The notes under the pieces: model-generated
Told to the model about the DNA's origin: nothing
The model's input: the letters and a program-made list of their open reading frames with translations, nothing else
Database searches by the model: none
Translations under genes and position numbers: made by a program
NCBI GenBank assembly: GCA_028711765.1
Contig: JAQTRP010000003.1
Span: forward strand, 1 to 46,604
Direction: 5' to 3'
Origin: Candidatus Omnitrophota bacterium
GTDB lineage: Bacteria > Omnitrophota > Omnitrophia > Omnitrophales > JAQTRP01
DNA length: 46,604 bases
In this document: piece by piece, positions 10,551 to 24,374 of the stretch
How positions within the stretch are numbered: position 1 is the first letter of the stretch
How the letters are laid out: every line of letters begins with the position of its first letter

Positions 10551-11612
10551 CATTTCCACAAATTCGCCGAACAAATATCGCGCATCGTGGGGGCCGGCTG
10601 AGGCCTCAGGATGGAACTGAACCGCGAACGCGCGGAGTTTTCTCACCTTTATCCCTTCCAGAGTGCCATCGTTAAGATTAATATGGGTTACTTCGATACC
10701 TTTCCTCTTTAAAGACTTGGCATCGACATTAAATCCGTGATTCTGGACCGTAATGTAAATCCTCCCCGTCCTCAAATCTTTTGTGGGCTGATTGGCGCCA
10801 TGATGGCCGAACTTGAGCTTGTATGTCCTTCCGCCGAGCGCGAGTCCCAACATTTGTTGCCCAAGGCAAATCCCAAAGATCGGCACTTTTCCCAATAACT
10901 GCCTCGCGGTCTCTACCACATAGGGAACCGCGGCGGGATCTCCCGGGCCGTTTGAAAGGAGCACGCCATCCGGCTTCATCTTTAAAATTTCGCGCGCATC
11001 CGTATAGGCCGAAACAATTGTTACCCTGCACCCGCAATTAACAAGCTCCCGCAAAATGTTGTACTTAACACCGCAATCGACAACCACCACCTTACGCTTG
11101 CCCCGCTTATTCCATTCCTGTTTGCCGCTTACAGTAACATCTTTAACCAAATCGATACCGACAAGGCCGCGAGATGATTTGGCCTTCTTGACCAGTCTTT
11201 TTTCATTCAAGTCCTCGGTGGAAATAACCGCCTTCATAGCGCCCCGCAGTCTTATATGCCGTGTGAGGGCGCGGGTGTCCACACCCTCTATACCGGGGAT
11301 GTCATTCCTTCTCAAATATTCATCGAGGCCTTCGTCCGCCCGCCAGTTGCTCACGATACGGCTCCGCTCCTTAACGATGAAACCTTCGAGGAAAATACCC
11401 CGCGATTCTATGTCTTCTTTATTTACGCCATAGTTGCCTATAAGGGGATAGGTCATCGCGACAATCTGACCTTTATAAGAAGGGTCGGTAAGAATCTCCT
11501 GATAACCGGTGAGACTGGTATTGAAAACAACTTCGCCGTGTCTTTCGCCGCTCGCGCCGAAAGACCGCCCTCTGAAAATCTTTCCGCTCTCCAAAGCTAG
11601 TATCGCTTCCAT
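10533..11612 (-). CDS. carA: Carbamoyl-phosphate synthase small subunit CarA
   Basis: This glutaminase subunit feeds ammonia to CarB. The true start is the ATG giving MEAILALESGKIFRGRSFG, because this is the family N-terminus and AAAGGA lies just before it. The open frame extends 91 codons further upstream but is antisense-like sequence inside pyrG. The product has 359 residues, with the CarA N-terminal domain (GEVVFNTSLTGYQEILTDPSY) followed by a class I amidotransferase domain with Cys in GICLGQQMLG and His/Glu in FHPEAS. Its ribosome binding site overlaps the pyrG stop. Confidence 0.96.
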   Translation of the reverse strand: MEAILALESGKIFRGRSFGASGERHGEVVFNTSLTGYQEILTDPSYKGQIVAMTYPLIGNYGVNKEDIESRGIFLEGFIVKERSRIVSNWRADEGLDEYLRRNDIPGIEGVDTRALTRHIRLRGAMKAVISTEDLNEKRLVKKAKSSRGLVGIDLVKDVTVSGKQEWNKRGKRKVVVVDCGVKYNILRELVNCGCRVTIVSAYTDAREILKMKPDGVLLSNGPGDPAAVPYVVETARQLLGKVPIFGICLGQQMLGLALGGRTYKLKFGHHGANQPTKDLRTGRIYITVQNHGFNVDAKSLKRKGIEVTHINLNDGTLEGIKVRKLRAFAVQFHPEASAGPHDARYLFGEFVEMMKSAK

Positions 11613-11616
11613 TCCT

Positions 11617-15799
<4,183 letters not shown>

Positions 15800-15835
15800 T
15801 TTGATGATCCTTTACTGTTTGACGGGCTCAGAGTT

Positions 15836-17230
15836 TCAAATAAACGGCAGGCTGCTTTCGCCCATCAGGTATTTATCGATATAATATGCCGAGCGCCTGC
15901 CTTCCGAAATAGCCCATACCACCAATGATTGGCCGCGCCTCATATCGCCCGCGGAAAACACCTTCTTAACCGAAGTCATAAATTCCGGGTCCGTCTTTAT
16001 GCTGCCGCGTTCGTCAAATTCAATACCAAGATCGTTGAGCAAACCAGAATGTTCCGGATGTAAAAACCCTATGGCAAGAATGACTAAATCCGCCTCGATT
16101 TCCAGATCGTTCCCCGCCTTGACGCAAGAAAGCTTTTTTACGGCGGCCTTTTCCCCGATAAAGCGCTTTGTTGTTACTTCCCAATGGCGGATACATCCTT
16201 CTTCGTGGCTTGACGTCGTCTTTAACAATGAAGGGTATGCCGGCCAAGGACAGCCGATGCCGCGGCACGCCGGCGGTTTGGGTAGAACTTCAATCTGCAC
16301 GACACAAACCGCTCCCTGGCGATGAGCCATGCCCACACAGTCGGCCCCGGTATCTCCTCCGCCAATCACTACCACCTTTTTAGCTTTGGCGTCTATTAAT
16401 CTGTCCTTCGGAATATTCTCGCCGGCTACGCGCTTGTTTGACTGCGTCAAATAATCCATCGCAAAATATATACCCTTAAACTCTCTTCCTTCTATTTTAA
16501 GATCTCTCGGAACGCGGGCGCCGCCGGCCAGTAAAACCGCGTCAAACTCCGCTAAAAGCTTCTTTGCGGGATAATCTATGCCGACGTCCACGTTAGTTCT
16601 AAAAACAAGGCCTTCCTTCTCCCATATGCTAATCCGTTTATCTATGATGTGTTTCTCGAGCTTAAAATCAGGGATGCCATAACGCAGCATACCTCCGGGC
16701 TTATCATCCCGCTCGAAGACAACCACGCTATGGCCCGCTCTATTAAGGATGCTTGCGCAAGACAAGCCGGCCGGACCCGAGCCGATAACAGCTATTTTCT
16801 TGCCTGTCCTCATTTTTATGCGGCTTGGCTTAATCAATCCGTTCTTGAAACCAAATTCTATTAGGGCAAGCTCATTTTCGCGTATGGTAACGGCATCGTC
16901 ATTTAAACCCAGCACGCACGCGTATTCGCACAACGCCGGACAAATCCTTCCCGTTATCTCCGGTAGGCTGTTTGTGGCTTCCAGCAAAGTAAGCGCCGCC
17001 TCCCACTTGCCGCGGAACATATAATCATTCCATTCGGGGATATAGTTTCCTATCGGGCAGCCCCAATGGCAAAACGGTGTCGCGCAGTCCATGCAGCGCG
17101 ATGCCTGCTCCTCTGACTGCTTCTCGGAACGTAATTTAAAAACATGCTTGAAGTCCAGGACGCGCTCGCAGACCGGTCTATACTGTCCGTCTTGCCTTGC
17201 GACTTTTAAGAAACCTTTCACATCACCCAT
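15836..17230 (-). CDS. gltD: Glutamate synthase small subunit (NADPH) GltD
   Basis: This FAD/NAD(P)H subunit sends electrons to GltB for glutamate formation. The 464-residue product has two N-terminal cysteine groups for 4Fe-4S clusters (CMDCATPFCHWGCPIG and CPALCEYAC). They are followed by an FAD motif (IAVIGSGPAGLSCA), a nucleotide motif (VVVIGGGDTGADC) and a C-terminal FAD contact (FSAGDMRRGQSLVVWA). Its start overlaps the gltB end by 8 bases, as expected for co-translated subunits. Confidence 0.96.
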   Translation of the reverse strand: MGDVKGFLKVARQDGQYRPVCERVLDFKHVFKLRSEKQSEEQASRCMDCATPFCHWGCPIGNYIPEWNDYMFRGKWEAALTLLEATNSLPEITGRICPALCEYACVLGLNDDAVTIRENELALIEFGFKNGLIKPSRIKMRTGKKIAVIGSGPAGLSCASILNRAGHSVVVFERDDKPGGMLRYGIPDFKLEKHIIDKRISIWEKEGLVFRTNVDVGIDYPAKKLLAEFDAVLLAGGARVPRDLKIEGREFKGIYFAMDYLTQSNKRVAGENIPKDRLIDAKAKKVVVIGGGDTGADCVGMAHRQGAVCVVQIEVLPKPPACRGIGCPWPAYPSLLKTTSSHEEGCIRHWEVTTKRFIGEKAAVKKLSCVKAGNDLEIEADLVILAIGFLHPEHSGLLNDLGIEFDERGSIKTDPEFMTSVKKVFSAGDMRRGQSLVVWAISEGRRSAYYIDKYLMGESSLPFI

Positions 17231-20200
17231 CTGACGCCTCCGTTAAATCGAGTTTTTCTTCTATCTTTATCCCTTCTAAGATACGCTTATACTCTATGGG
17301 CACGACTTTAATGAACTTTTTCATTTCTCCGGACATGTTATCGATGATTTTCTTCGCCTTTTCGCTTTTCGTATACTTGAAGTGATTGTGAAGCAAGTTG
17401 TATATCGTATCTTTGTCTTCCTCCTTAACAACCCACAATTCAATCATATCCATATTGCATCTGTCTTTGAATACCTTATCCTCGTCGTACACATATGCTA
17501 TTCCGCCCGACATGCCGGCGGCGAAGTTCCTGCCGGTACGTCCTAAGATAATCACTCTTCCGCCCGTCATATATTCACAACCGTGGTCGCCGACACCCTC
17601 TATAACAGCATGCAGCCCTGAGTTTCTCACGCAAAACCTCTCTCCCGCGACGCCGCATATATACGCCTCGCCCGATATCGCTCCATAGAAAGCGGTATTA
17701 CCTATAATTATGTTTTCGCCGGACTTATAACGCGCCCGCTTATCCGGGTAAATAATAATCTTCCCGCCTGAGATACCCTTTCCCACATAGTCGTTGGCCA
17801 TCCCTTCCAATTCAAGTGTGATACCCTTCGCGAGAAACGCGCCGAAGCTCTGTCCGGCGGTGCCTCTGAACTTACATGTAATGGTATCTTCCAAAAAGAC
17901 ACCGTCGCCGCACCTTCTCAATGCTTCACCGCTCAACATCGCGCCTGTCGTTCTATTTGTGTTATCGATTTCAAGTGAAATTTTCACCGGTTTATTTCCA
18001 TCGAGGGCATCTTTACACATATCTATAAGTGTCTTATCGAGAACGGAATCGAGGCCGCTCTCCTGCTTGGACGTGCAATACCGTCCTACGCCGTCGGGAA
18101 GGTCCGGCCGATAAAGAATTCTGGAATAGTCCATTCCCTGCGCTTTTAAAGGAACTATGTCTTTATTCACTTCGAGCAAATCCGTTCTTCCTATCATCCC
18201 ATCCACCGTTCTTATGCCCAGCCCCGCCATTATTCCGCGGAGTTCCTCGGCCACAAAACGGAAGTAATTCACTATATACTCCGGCCTTCCCTTGAAACGC
18301 TTTTGTAAAATGTCATCCTGCGTAGCCACGCCGACGGAACAGTTATTGAGATGGCAGTGCCTCAACATAACGCAGCCGATTGCAACAAGGACGGCCGTGC
18401 AAAAACCATATTCTTCCGCTCCCAACAAAGCCGCGATCGCGACGTCGCGGCCCGTGCGCATTTGCCCATCGGTTTGTATGCGGACTCTCGAACGCAGATT
18501 ATTAAGCATGAGCGTCTGGTGCGTCTCGGAAAGGCCCAGTTCCCACGGAAGCCCGGCGTATCTTATCGAGCTCTGCGGAGAGGCACCTGTCCCTCCGTCT
18601 CCTCCGGAGATGAGGATCGTATCGGCTCGGCCTTTTGCAACACCCGCCGCGACTGTTCCAACTCCTATCTCCGACACAAGTTTCACGCTTATACGCGCTT
18701 TAGGGTTGGCGTTTTTCAAATCAAATATAAGCTGCGCGAGATCTTCGATGGAATATATGTCGTGATGCGGCGGCGGCGATATTAAAGTAACTCCGGGGGT
18801 CGTATATCTGGTTCGCGCTATCACTTCGTTGACTTTGTGCCCAGGCAATTGGCCGCCCTCGCCCGGCTTCGCCCCCTGCGCGATCTTTATCTGTATCTCA
18901 TCCGCGTTAACAAGGTAATTTATGGTAACCCCGAATCTTCCGGAGGCAACCTGCTTTATCGCGCTTCTCCTTGAGTCCCCGTTAGGCAGAGTTATAAACC
19001 TATTCGGATCCTCGCCGCCCTCGCCGGTATTAGACTTGCCGCCTATCCTGTTCATGGCGATAGCGATTGTCTCGTGCGCGAGCCTCGAGATTGAACCGAA
19101 ACTCATGGCCCCCGTGGCGAAACGTTTCATAATATCCGCGATGCCCTCGACCTCATCGATAGAAACCGGTTCTACTTTTTTGAACTTCAACAGGCTCCTT
19201 AGGGTCGTCGGATTGTCCGACTGGTTGTTTATCATTCCGGCAAATTCCTTATATCTGCCGCAGTCGTTGCCGCGCGCGGCATCCTGTAAAGCCGCTATGC
19301 TTTCGGGATTCCAAAGATGAAATTCTCCGTCTCTTTTCCACTGGTAGATTCCGCCGCTCGTTAAATAGGGCTTCTCGATGTCTCTCTGAAAATAAGCCTC
19401 TTTATGCCTGGCTGTGGCCTCATCCGCTATTTCTTTAAGGCCGGCCCCGCCGATTCGGGATACTGTGCCGGTAAAATATTTTTCTATAAACTCCCGGCTT
19501 AAACCCAGCGCCTCAAATATCTGCGCGCCGCGGTAACTTCTAAGAGTGGATATTCCCATCTTTGACAGTATTTTTAAGATGCCGTCGGTTAACGCCTTGT
19601 TATAGTTTTTCAGCGCGTTTTTAAGATCCGGACGAATCTCGTTTTCTTTTATAAGATATTCGATTGTTTCATAGGCAAGATACGGATTTACGCAATCCGC
19701 GCCGTAACCAAAAAGTAAAGCAAAATGATGCACTTCCCTGGGCTCCGCGCTTTCAACTATTATCGCGACCTGTGAACGTATGGTCTTTTTCACAAGATAA
19801 TGATGAACGGCGCTTGCGGCCAACAGCGACGGCAGGGCGATATTATCTTTATCAACGCCGCGGTCGCTCAATATTATAAAAGAGTACCCCTTCTCAATGG
19901 CGTACTCCGCCTCGAAACAGATCCTCTCCAACGCGCGCAGGAAACCCTCTTCGCCGCTACCCGCGTCAAAAAAAGTGTATATCGTCTTCGCTTTAAAACC
20001 GTTTATCCTGATATCGCATAAGTTCTGGAGCTCTTCATCCGTAAGAATAGGATTTCTTACCCTTAGTTTATGGCTATGCCCGGGGGTCTCCTCTAAAATA
20101 TTCTTTTCGGGGCCTATAAAACTCTCCAGGCTCATAACGAGTTTTTCCCTTATGGAATCTATGGGCGGATTGGTCACCTGCGCAAACAGTTGTTTGAAAT

Positions 20201-21755
20201 AACTATACAGAAGCTGGGGTTTCTTAGACAAAAACGCGTGAGGGGTATCGTTACCCATAGAGCCTATGGGTTCTTTACCTTCTTCCGCCATAGGTTTTAT
20301 GATCGTCTTAAGGTCTTCCCGCGAGTAACCAAAGGCCTTGAGTTGAGATATTATATCCTCGGATCTTTGGCTCTTCACGCCGCCGCCGGTAAGCTTACCG
20401 AGATCTATCATACTCTCGGCATTCCACTTTCCATACGGACGGCTACCGGACACGTTTTTCTTTATCTCAGAATCATGCACTATGCGTCCTAATTCGGTAT
20501 CGATAAAAAAGATCTTGCCCGGCTCAAGCCTGCCGGAAATCTTAATATCCGCCGGGTCTATATCGAGAACCCCAACCTCAGACGCCATCACCACAAAGTT
20601 GTTTCTTGTCACAATGTAACGGGCAGGCCGAAGGCCGTTTCTGTCCAGTACCGCTCCGATACGTCTTCCGTCCGTGAAGGCTATCGCGGCCGGGCCATCC
20701 CATGGTTCCATGAAACAGGCGTGATATTCATAAAAATCCTTAAGCTCCTTGTTCATAAAGTCATTATGCTCCCAGGCTTCCGGAATAAGCATCATCATGG
20801 CGTGCTCAAGAGACCTGCCCGCTAACACTAAAAGCTCAAAGAAGTTATCGATTGTGGCCGAATCGCTTCCTCCTTCGACAATAACCGGTTTCAGTTTCTC
20901 TATATCCGCGCCAAAAAGTTCGCTTGCAAGCAACCGTTCGCGCGCGCTTACCCAATTCACGTTGCCGCGTAAGGTATTTATCTCGCCGTTATGGGCTAAA
21001 AATCTAAAAGGTTGGGCCAGGTCCCAAGTGGGAAAAGTGTTGGTGCTGTAACGCGAATGCACTAAACATAAAGCGCTCGATATGCTTTCGTCCTTAAGAT
21101 CGAGGAAGAAATTCTCCAGTTGATCGGGCATAAGCAGTCCTTTGTAAGAAAATGTGCGGGCAGAGATATTGGTTATATAAAACGATTTCTTTTGTTTTAA
21201 ACCAGACGCGCGGACAGCGCTCTCTACCTGTTTTCTGATAACATAAAGTTTTCTTTCAAAACTCAATTCATCGTTAAGGTCTTTGTTCCTTCCGATAAAA
21301 ATCTGTTCAAAAACAGGCTCGGTGCTTTTAGCGCCTTCGCCGATACCGGAATCATCTATCGGAACGACGCGCCATCCCAGCGTCTTCTGGCCATGTTCGT
21401 TTACAACCTTCTCGAACACTTCTTTGCAAAAGGCGCGCTCTTTGCTGTCTTGGGGCAGAAATATTAGGCCCGTACCGTATGATCCCGGCCGTGGCAGATC
21501 AATTCCGCTGTCCGCGGCCTTTCTCTTTAAAAACTCGTGCGGGGTCTGAATCAAGATCCCCGCGCCGTCGCCAGTTTTAGGATCCGCACCGACTGCTCCG
21601 CGGTGGGCCAAACGATTCAAGACATTGATTCCCTGTTTTACAATAAGATTGGATTTCTCGCCGCTAATATTACAGACAAATCCCACCCCGCAGGAATCGT
21701 GTTCGAATCCCGGATCGTAAAGCCCTCGTTTTGGCGGGAAATGATAATATTTCAT
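17223..21755 (-). CDS. gltB: Glutamate synthase large subunit GltB
   Basis: The product makes two glutamates from glutamine and 2-oxoglutarate. It is about 1,510 residues, the normal size. Domains in order are the class II amidotransferase (nucleophile in HDSCGVGFV after a short propeptide), a central domain, and the FMN synthase domain with IKIAQGAKPGEGGQLPGHKV and the 3Fe-4S site CVMLRHCHLNNCSVG. The C-terminal GXGXG domain follows. I chose the ATG at 21755 because GGAAG precedes it and it shares a base with the TAA of the Fis-like gene; an ATG four codons earlier has a crowded binding site. Confidence 0.96.
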   Translation of the reverse strand: MKYYHFPPKRGLYDPGFEHDSCGVGFVCNISGEKSNLIVKQGINVLNRLAHRGAVGADPKTGDGAGILIQTPHEFLKRKAADSGIDLPRPGSYGTGLIFLPQDSKERAFCKEVFEKVVNEHGQKTLGWRVVPIDDSGIGEGAKSTEPVFEQIFIGRNKDLNDELSFERKLYVIRKQVESAVRASGLKQKKSFYITNISARTFSYKGLLMPDQLENFFLDLKDESISSALCLVHSRYSTNTFPTWDLAQPFRFLAHNGEINTLRGNVNWVSARERLLASELFGADIEKLKPVIVEGGSDSATIDNFFELLVLAGRSLEHAMMMLIPEAWEHNDFMNKELKDFYEYHACFMEPWDGPAAIAFTDGRRIGAVLDRNGLRPARYIVTRNNFVVMASEVGVLDIDPADIKISGRLEPGKIFFIDTELGRIVHDSEIKKNVSGSRPYGKWNAESMIDLGKLTGGGVKSQRSEDIISQLKAFGYSREDLKTIIKPMAEEGKEPIGSMGNDTPHAFLSKKPQLLYSYFKQLFAQVTNPPIDSIREKLVMSLESFIGPEKNILEETPGHSHKLRVRNPILTDEELQNLCDIRINGFKAKTIYTFFDAGSGEEGFLRALERICFEAEYAIEKGYSFIILSDRGVDKDNIALPSLLAASAVHHYLVKKTIRSQVAIIVESAEPREVHHFALLFGYGADCVNPYLAYETIEYLIKENEIRPDLKNALKNYNKALTDGILKILSKMGISTLRSYRGAQIFEALGLSREFIEKYFTGTVSRIGGAGLKEIADEATARHKEAYFQRDIEKPYLTSGGIYQWKRDGEFHLWNPESIAALQDAARGNDCGRYKEFAGMINNQSDNPTTLRSLLKFKKVEPVSIDEVEGIADIMKRFATGAMSFGSISRLAHETIAIAMNRIGGKSNTGEGGEDPNRFITLPNGDSRRSAIKQVASGRFGVTINYLVNADEIQIKIAQGAKPGEGGQLPGHKVNEVIARTRYTTPGVTLISPPPHHDIYSIEDLAQLIFDLKNANPKARISVKLVSEIGVGTVAAGVAKGRADTILISGGDGGTGASPQSSIRYAGLPWELGLSETHQTLMLNNLRSRVRIQTDGQMRTGRDVAIAALLGAEEYGFCTAVLVAIGCVMLRHCHLNNCSVGVATQDDILQKRFKGRPEYIVNYFRFVAEELRGIMAGLGIRTVDGMIGRTDLLEVNKDIVPLKAQGMDYSRILYRPDLPDGVGRYCTSKQESGLDSVLDKTLIDMCKDALDGNKPVKISLEIDNTNRTTGAMLSGEALRRCGDGVFLEDTITCKFRGTAGQSFGAFLAKGITLELEGMANDYVGKGISGGKIIIYPDKRARYKSGENIIIGNTAFYGAISGEAYICGVAGERFCVRNSGLHAVIEGVGDHGCEYMTGGRVIILGRTGRNFAAGMSGGIAYVYDEDKVFKDRCNMDMIELWVVKEEDKDTIYNLLHNHFKYTKSEKAKKIIDNMSGEMKKFIKVVPIEYKRILEGIKIEEKLDLTEASDG

Positions 21756-22009
21756 TAAATCTTCCATTTCTCCGGCCTAATACCGAATTTACTGATTTTC
21801 GCCTTCAAGGTATTGCGATGAATGCCCAAGATTTTCGCCGCCTTCAGCTGATTGCCGAAAGTCCTTTCAAGGGCCTTTTCAATTAGCGGCCTCTCAACAG
21901 CCTCAACAACAGTCTTATATATAACGCTCCTCTCGGCGCTTGCAAACATGTTATCCAGTTCCGTAAACGATACCTCTAAGCGGCTTTTGCTTTTAGCACT
22001 GTCTTTCAC
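21755..22009 (-). CDS. Stand-alone Fis-type helix-turn-helix protein 1
   Basis: The 84-residue protein consists almost entirely of the C-terminal DNA-binding helix-turn-helix found in NtrC-like activators and Fis: PLIEKALERTFGNQLKAAKI followed by LGIHRNTLKAKISKFGI. There is no receiver or AAA+ domain. Its stop overlaps the gltB start, so it is translated with glutamate synthase and is likely a local regulator of nitrogen genes. A paralogue lies upstream of glnA and shares the C-terminal ending pattern (K-W/F-K-I). Confidence 0.85.
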   Translation of the reverse strand: MKDSAKSKSRLEVSFTELDNMFASAERSVIYKTVVEAVERPLIEKALERTFGNQLKAAKILGIHRNTLKAKISKFGIRPEKWKI

Positions 22010-22048
22010 GCTTTTATGCCTGAATTTTGTGCACCCAGTTATAAAAAA

Positions 22049-22774
22049 TTATTTTCCCGCGTTAAAAACTGCAGGCTTCTCTCTTTTATGTCTCGAGTTC
22101 CCAATCATTAATTTGGTCTTTTCTAATATCCCTCTTTTAACCTTATGCTCTCTTTTCTCTTCAATCGCCTTCAGGCACCTATCAAGGTCTTTGTAGCGTA
22201 TTCCGATTTCGCCTTCGTCGGTCTGGCCATCCCAAAGCCCCGCCGTAGGAGGCCTTTTTATTATTTCCTTGGGTATTCCCAACTCTTCTGCTAATTTTCT
22301 TACCTCTGTCTTAAACAATCCTCCCAAAGGCAGAATGTCGCAGCCCCCATCCCCGTGTTTTGTAAAATAACCGATCATGAGCTCGCTTTTATTTCCGGTG
22401 CCGGCGACCAAATAATTCAACGAATTCGCGAAATAATATAAAACCAGCATCCTCAGCCTGGGTTTCAAGTTGGCCCTCGCGAGGTCGTTCGCCTCAGGAT
22501 ATAGACCGCTTAATTTATTAAACGTGCCGGTCAAGTCCACCTTTCTAAGTTTTATATTGAATCTCGCCGCAAATTTCCTTGCCAGCTCCTCGTCTCTGCC
22601 GGAACTTTTGCAGGGAAGGATTAAGCCGAGGACATTATCCCTCAACGTTAACTTCGACAATGCCGCCACTACCGAAGAATCAATCCCTCCGCTTAATCCT
22701 ACGACAACACCTTTCTTGCCGGCGCCCCTAACCTGTCTTTTTATCCAGCCTCCGATATCCTGCGATAAACTCAT
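22049..22774 (-). CDS. nadE: Ammonia-dependent NAD synthetase NadE
   Basis: The product converts nicotinate adenine dinucleotide to NAD using ATP and ammonia. The 241-residue protein has the PP-loop SGGIDSS (residues 28-34) and GTGNKSELMIGYFTKHGDGG. There is no N-terminal glutaminase domain, so it must use free ammonia, which fits its position next to glutamine synthetase. Its ATG overlaps the glnA TGA by 4 bases. Confidence 0.93.
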   Translation of the reverse strand: MSLSQDIGGWIKRQVRGAGKKGVVVGLSGGIDSSVVAALSKLTLRDNVLGLILPCKSSGRDEELARKFAARFNIKLRKVDLTGTFNKLSGLYPEANDLARANLKPRLRMLVLYYFANSLNYLVAGTGNKSELMIGYFTKHGDGGCDILPLGGLFKTEVRKLAEELGIPKEIIKRPPTAGLWDGQTDEGEIGIRYKDLDRCLKAIEEKREHKVKRGILEKTKLMIGNSRHKREKPAVFNAGK

Positions 22775-24102
22775 AAAATAGAAAGATATTTCTCGAGCTC
22801 ATATTGCGGGACCTGAATCCTGTAGTTATCCCACTCCTTCTTCTTCAGCTCAACGAATCTCGGAAATATATGATTTCCGAGTATCCTTCTTACAAGCTCG
22901 CTGTCTTCGGCTATCGAAATCGCGTGCCCCAGGCTGTCCGGAAGCGTTTCGATGCCTTTTTGTTTCCTTTCCGCATCGGTTAAATGATACAGGTTCGTAT
23001 CCATGGGCTTAGGCGCCTTATACTTCTTCTCTATGCCATCTAATCCGGCATGAAGCATGGCTGCAAAGGTGAGATACGGATTGCACGCCGGATCACACGC
23101 CCTGAATTCGCATCTCGTCGCCTTTTCTTTGCCGGGATAATAAAGCGGCACCCTGACAAGCGCACTCCTATTCCGGCGGCTCCACGCCACATATACCGGC
23201 GCTTCGTAGCCGGGCACTAACCTTTTGTACGAGTTTGTTGTCTGCGCGAATATAGCGCATATCTCTCGCGCGTGCTTTAGAAGACCCGCTATATAGCTGT
23301 GCGCGACGTCCGAGAGATAGTCTTCGCTCTTCGCGTCATAGAAAGCATTTTTGCTTCCTTTAAACAGCGATTGATGCGTATGCATGCCCGAGCCGTTTTC
23401 GCCGAAAATAGGCTTCGGCATAAATGTGGCGTACACGCCGAATTTGTTCGCGATCTCTTTTACAACTACCCTGTAGGTTATCACGCTGTCTGCCATCTCT
23501 AACGCGTCTTTGTAGCGCATGTCGACTTCATGCTGGGATGGGGCTACCTCGTGATGGGAATATTCAACGTCTATACCCATCTTTTCAAGGGCTAACACGG
23601 TTTCTCTTCTCAGGTCGCTCGCGACGTCAAGCGTCGTAAGGTCGAAATATCCTCCCTTATCCAGTATCTCCGTGGCTGAATCTCCCTTGAAATAGAAATA
23701 CTCCAACTCGGGCCCTAAATAAAAATGGTCAAATCCCATTTTGCTCGCCCTTTGGAGCGCCTTCTTAAGCACATAGCGCGGGTCGCCTTCATACTGCGTC
23801 TTGTCGGGATTCAATACATCGCATATCATCCTTGCGACCGCCTTCTCGGACGGCCTCCATGGGAGTATCGCAAACGTATCCGGATCGGGCATCGCAATCA
23901 TATCGGATTCCTCTATGTCCTGATATCCGGTGATAGAAGAACCGTCAAACCCCATGCCGTTTTCCAAAGCCCCTTCCAGTTCCTTGTCCGTAATCGCGAA
24001 GCTCTTAACCTGACCTAATATGTCAGTAAACCATAGGCGTATGAATTTTACGTCATTCTCCTTCGCTAATTTTAAAATATCCTGTTTTGTCCTTTTCGCC
24101 AT
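22771..24102 (-). CDS. glnA: Glutamine synthetase type I
   Basis: The product makes glutamine from glutamate, ammonia and ATP. At 443 residues it is the short (alpha) GSI form. Key motifs are GFDGSSITGYQDIEESDM, HHEVAPSQHEVDMRY, the ATP-site PKPIFGENGSGMHTHQSLF and RVPLYYPGKEKATRCEFRAC. The window's copy has NLYHLT near residue 375, where the adenylylated Tyr of enteric enzymes would be, but without the surrounding GSI-beta insertion, so adenylylation is doubtful. A strong AAGGAGGAG site precedes the ATG. A long leader with hairpins suggests transcript-level control. Confidence 0.96.
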   Translation of the reverse strand: MAKRTKQDILKLAKENDVKFIRLWFTDILGQVKSFAITDKELEGALENGMGFDGSSITGYQDIEESDMIAMPDPDTFAILPWRPSEKAVARMICDVLNPDKTQYEGDPRYVLKKALQRASKMGFDHFYLGPELEYFYFKGDSATEILDKGGYFDLTTLDVASDLRRETVLALEKMGIDVEYSHHEVAPSQHEVDMRYKDALEMADSVITYRVVVKEIANKFGVYATFMPKPIFGENGSGMHTHQSLFKGSKNAFYDAKSEDYLSDVAHSYIAGLLKHAREICAIFAQTTNSYKRLVPGYEAPVYVAWSRRNRSALVRVPLYYPGKEKATRCEFRACDPACNPYLTFAAMLHAGLDGIEKKYKAPKPMDTNLYHLTDAERKQKGIETLPDSLGHAISIAEDSELVRRILGNHIFPRFVELKKKEWDNYRIQVPQYELEKYLSIL

Positions 24103-24133
24103 TTCACTCCTCCTTTTTTGCTTGTGTTCTGTT

Positions 24134-24158
24134 GAACTGCCGACTCCTTCGGCTGTTC
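24134..24158 (-). promoter_or_regulatory. Hairpin with AGGAG loop upstream of glnA
   Basis: On the minus strand, nine base pairs (with one A-A mismatch) close a loop that contains AGGAG. The hairpin sits about 32 bases before the glnA start. Its loop copies a ribosome binding site, so it may take part in translation control; this is inference. Confidence 0.4.
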
Positions 24159-24190
24159 GGGGTTAAAACAGACCTAATTGCCCCATTAAA

Positions 24191-24236
24191 GATAAAAAGG
24201 GTGTTTTAGCCATCTAAGGCCTTAAAACACCCTTGT
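24191..24236 (-). terminator. Terminator-like hairpin in the glnA leader
   Basis: The 12-base arms 24197-24208 and 24223-24234 pair perfectly and are followed on the minus strand by TTTTTATC. It lies about 90 bases before the glnA ATG, after the 24299-24337 box. It could end transcripts from the upstream gene or act as an attenuator for glnA. Confidence 0.65.
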
Positions 24237-24298
24237 TTTAATATGCCCTTGCACAAACGCTGTGCTTTTATGCTTAGACTTCCAGATTCACTTAAGAT

Positions 24299-24337
24299 AA
24301 GTAAAAAAAACAGCATTTTGGTAACCTGTTTTTTAAT
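24299..24337 (-). promoter_or_regulatory. AGGTTACC box, copy A (upstream of glnA)
   Basis: On the minus strand the site reads A-tract, AGGTTACCAAA, 7-8 variable bases, T-tract and TTACTT. The distance from the TTACTT end to GGTTACC is the same (21 positions) in all three copies. In this copy the flanks AAAAAACAG and CTGTTTTTT form a 9-bp stem. See the linked finding for the alternatives. Confidence 0.55.
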
Positions 24338-24374
24338 AATTAAAGTCCCTGTTTCTCCGGAACATAATCCAATT

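Noticed and set aside
24103-24374. glnA leader as a known glutamine riboswitch
   Set aside because: I could not match the conserved junction of the published glnA or downstream-peptide motifs; only hairpins and the GGTTACC box are supported.
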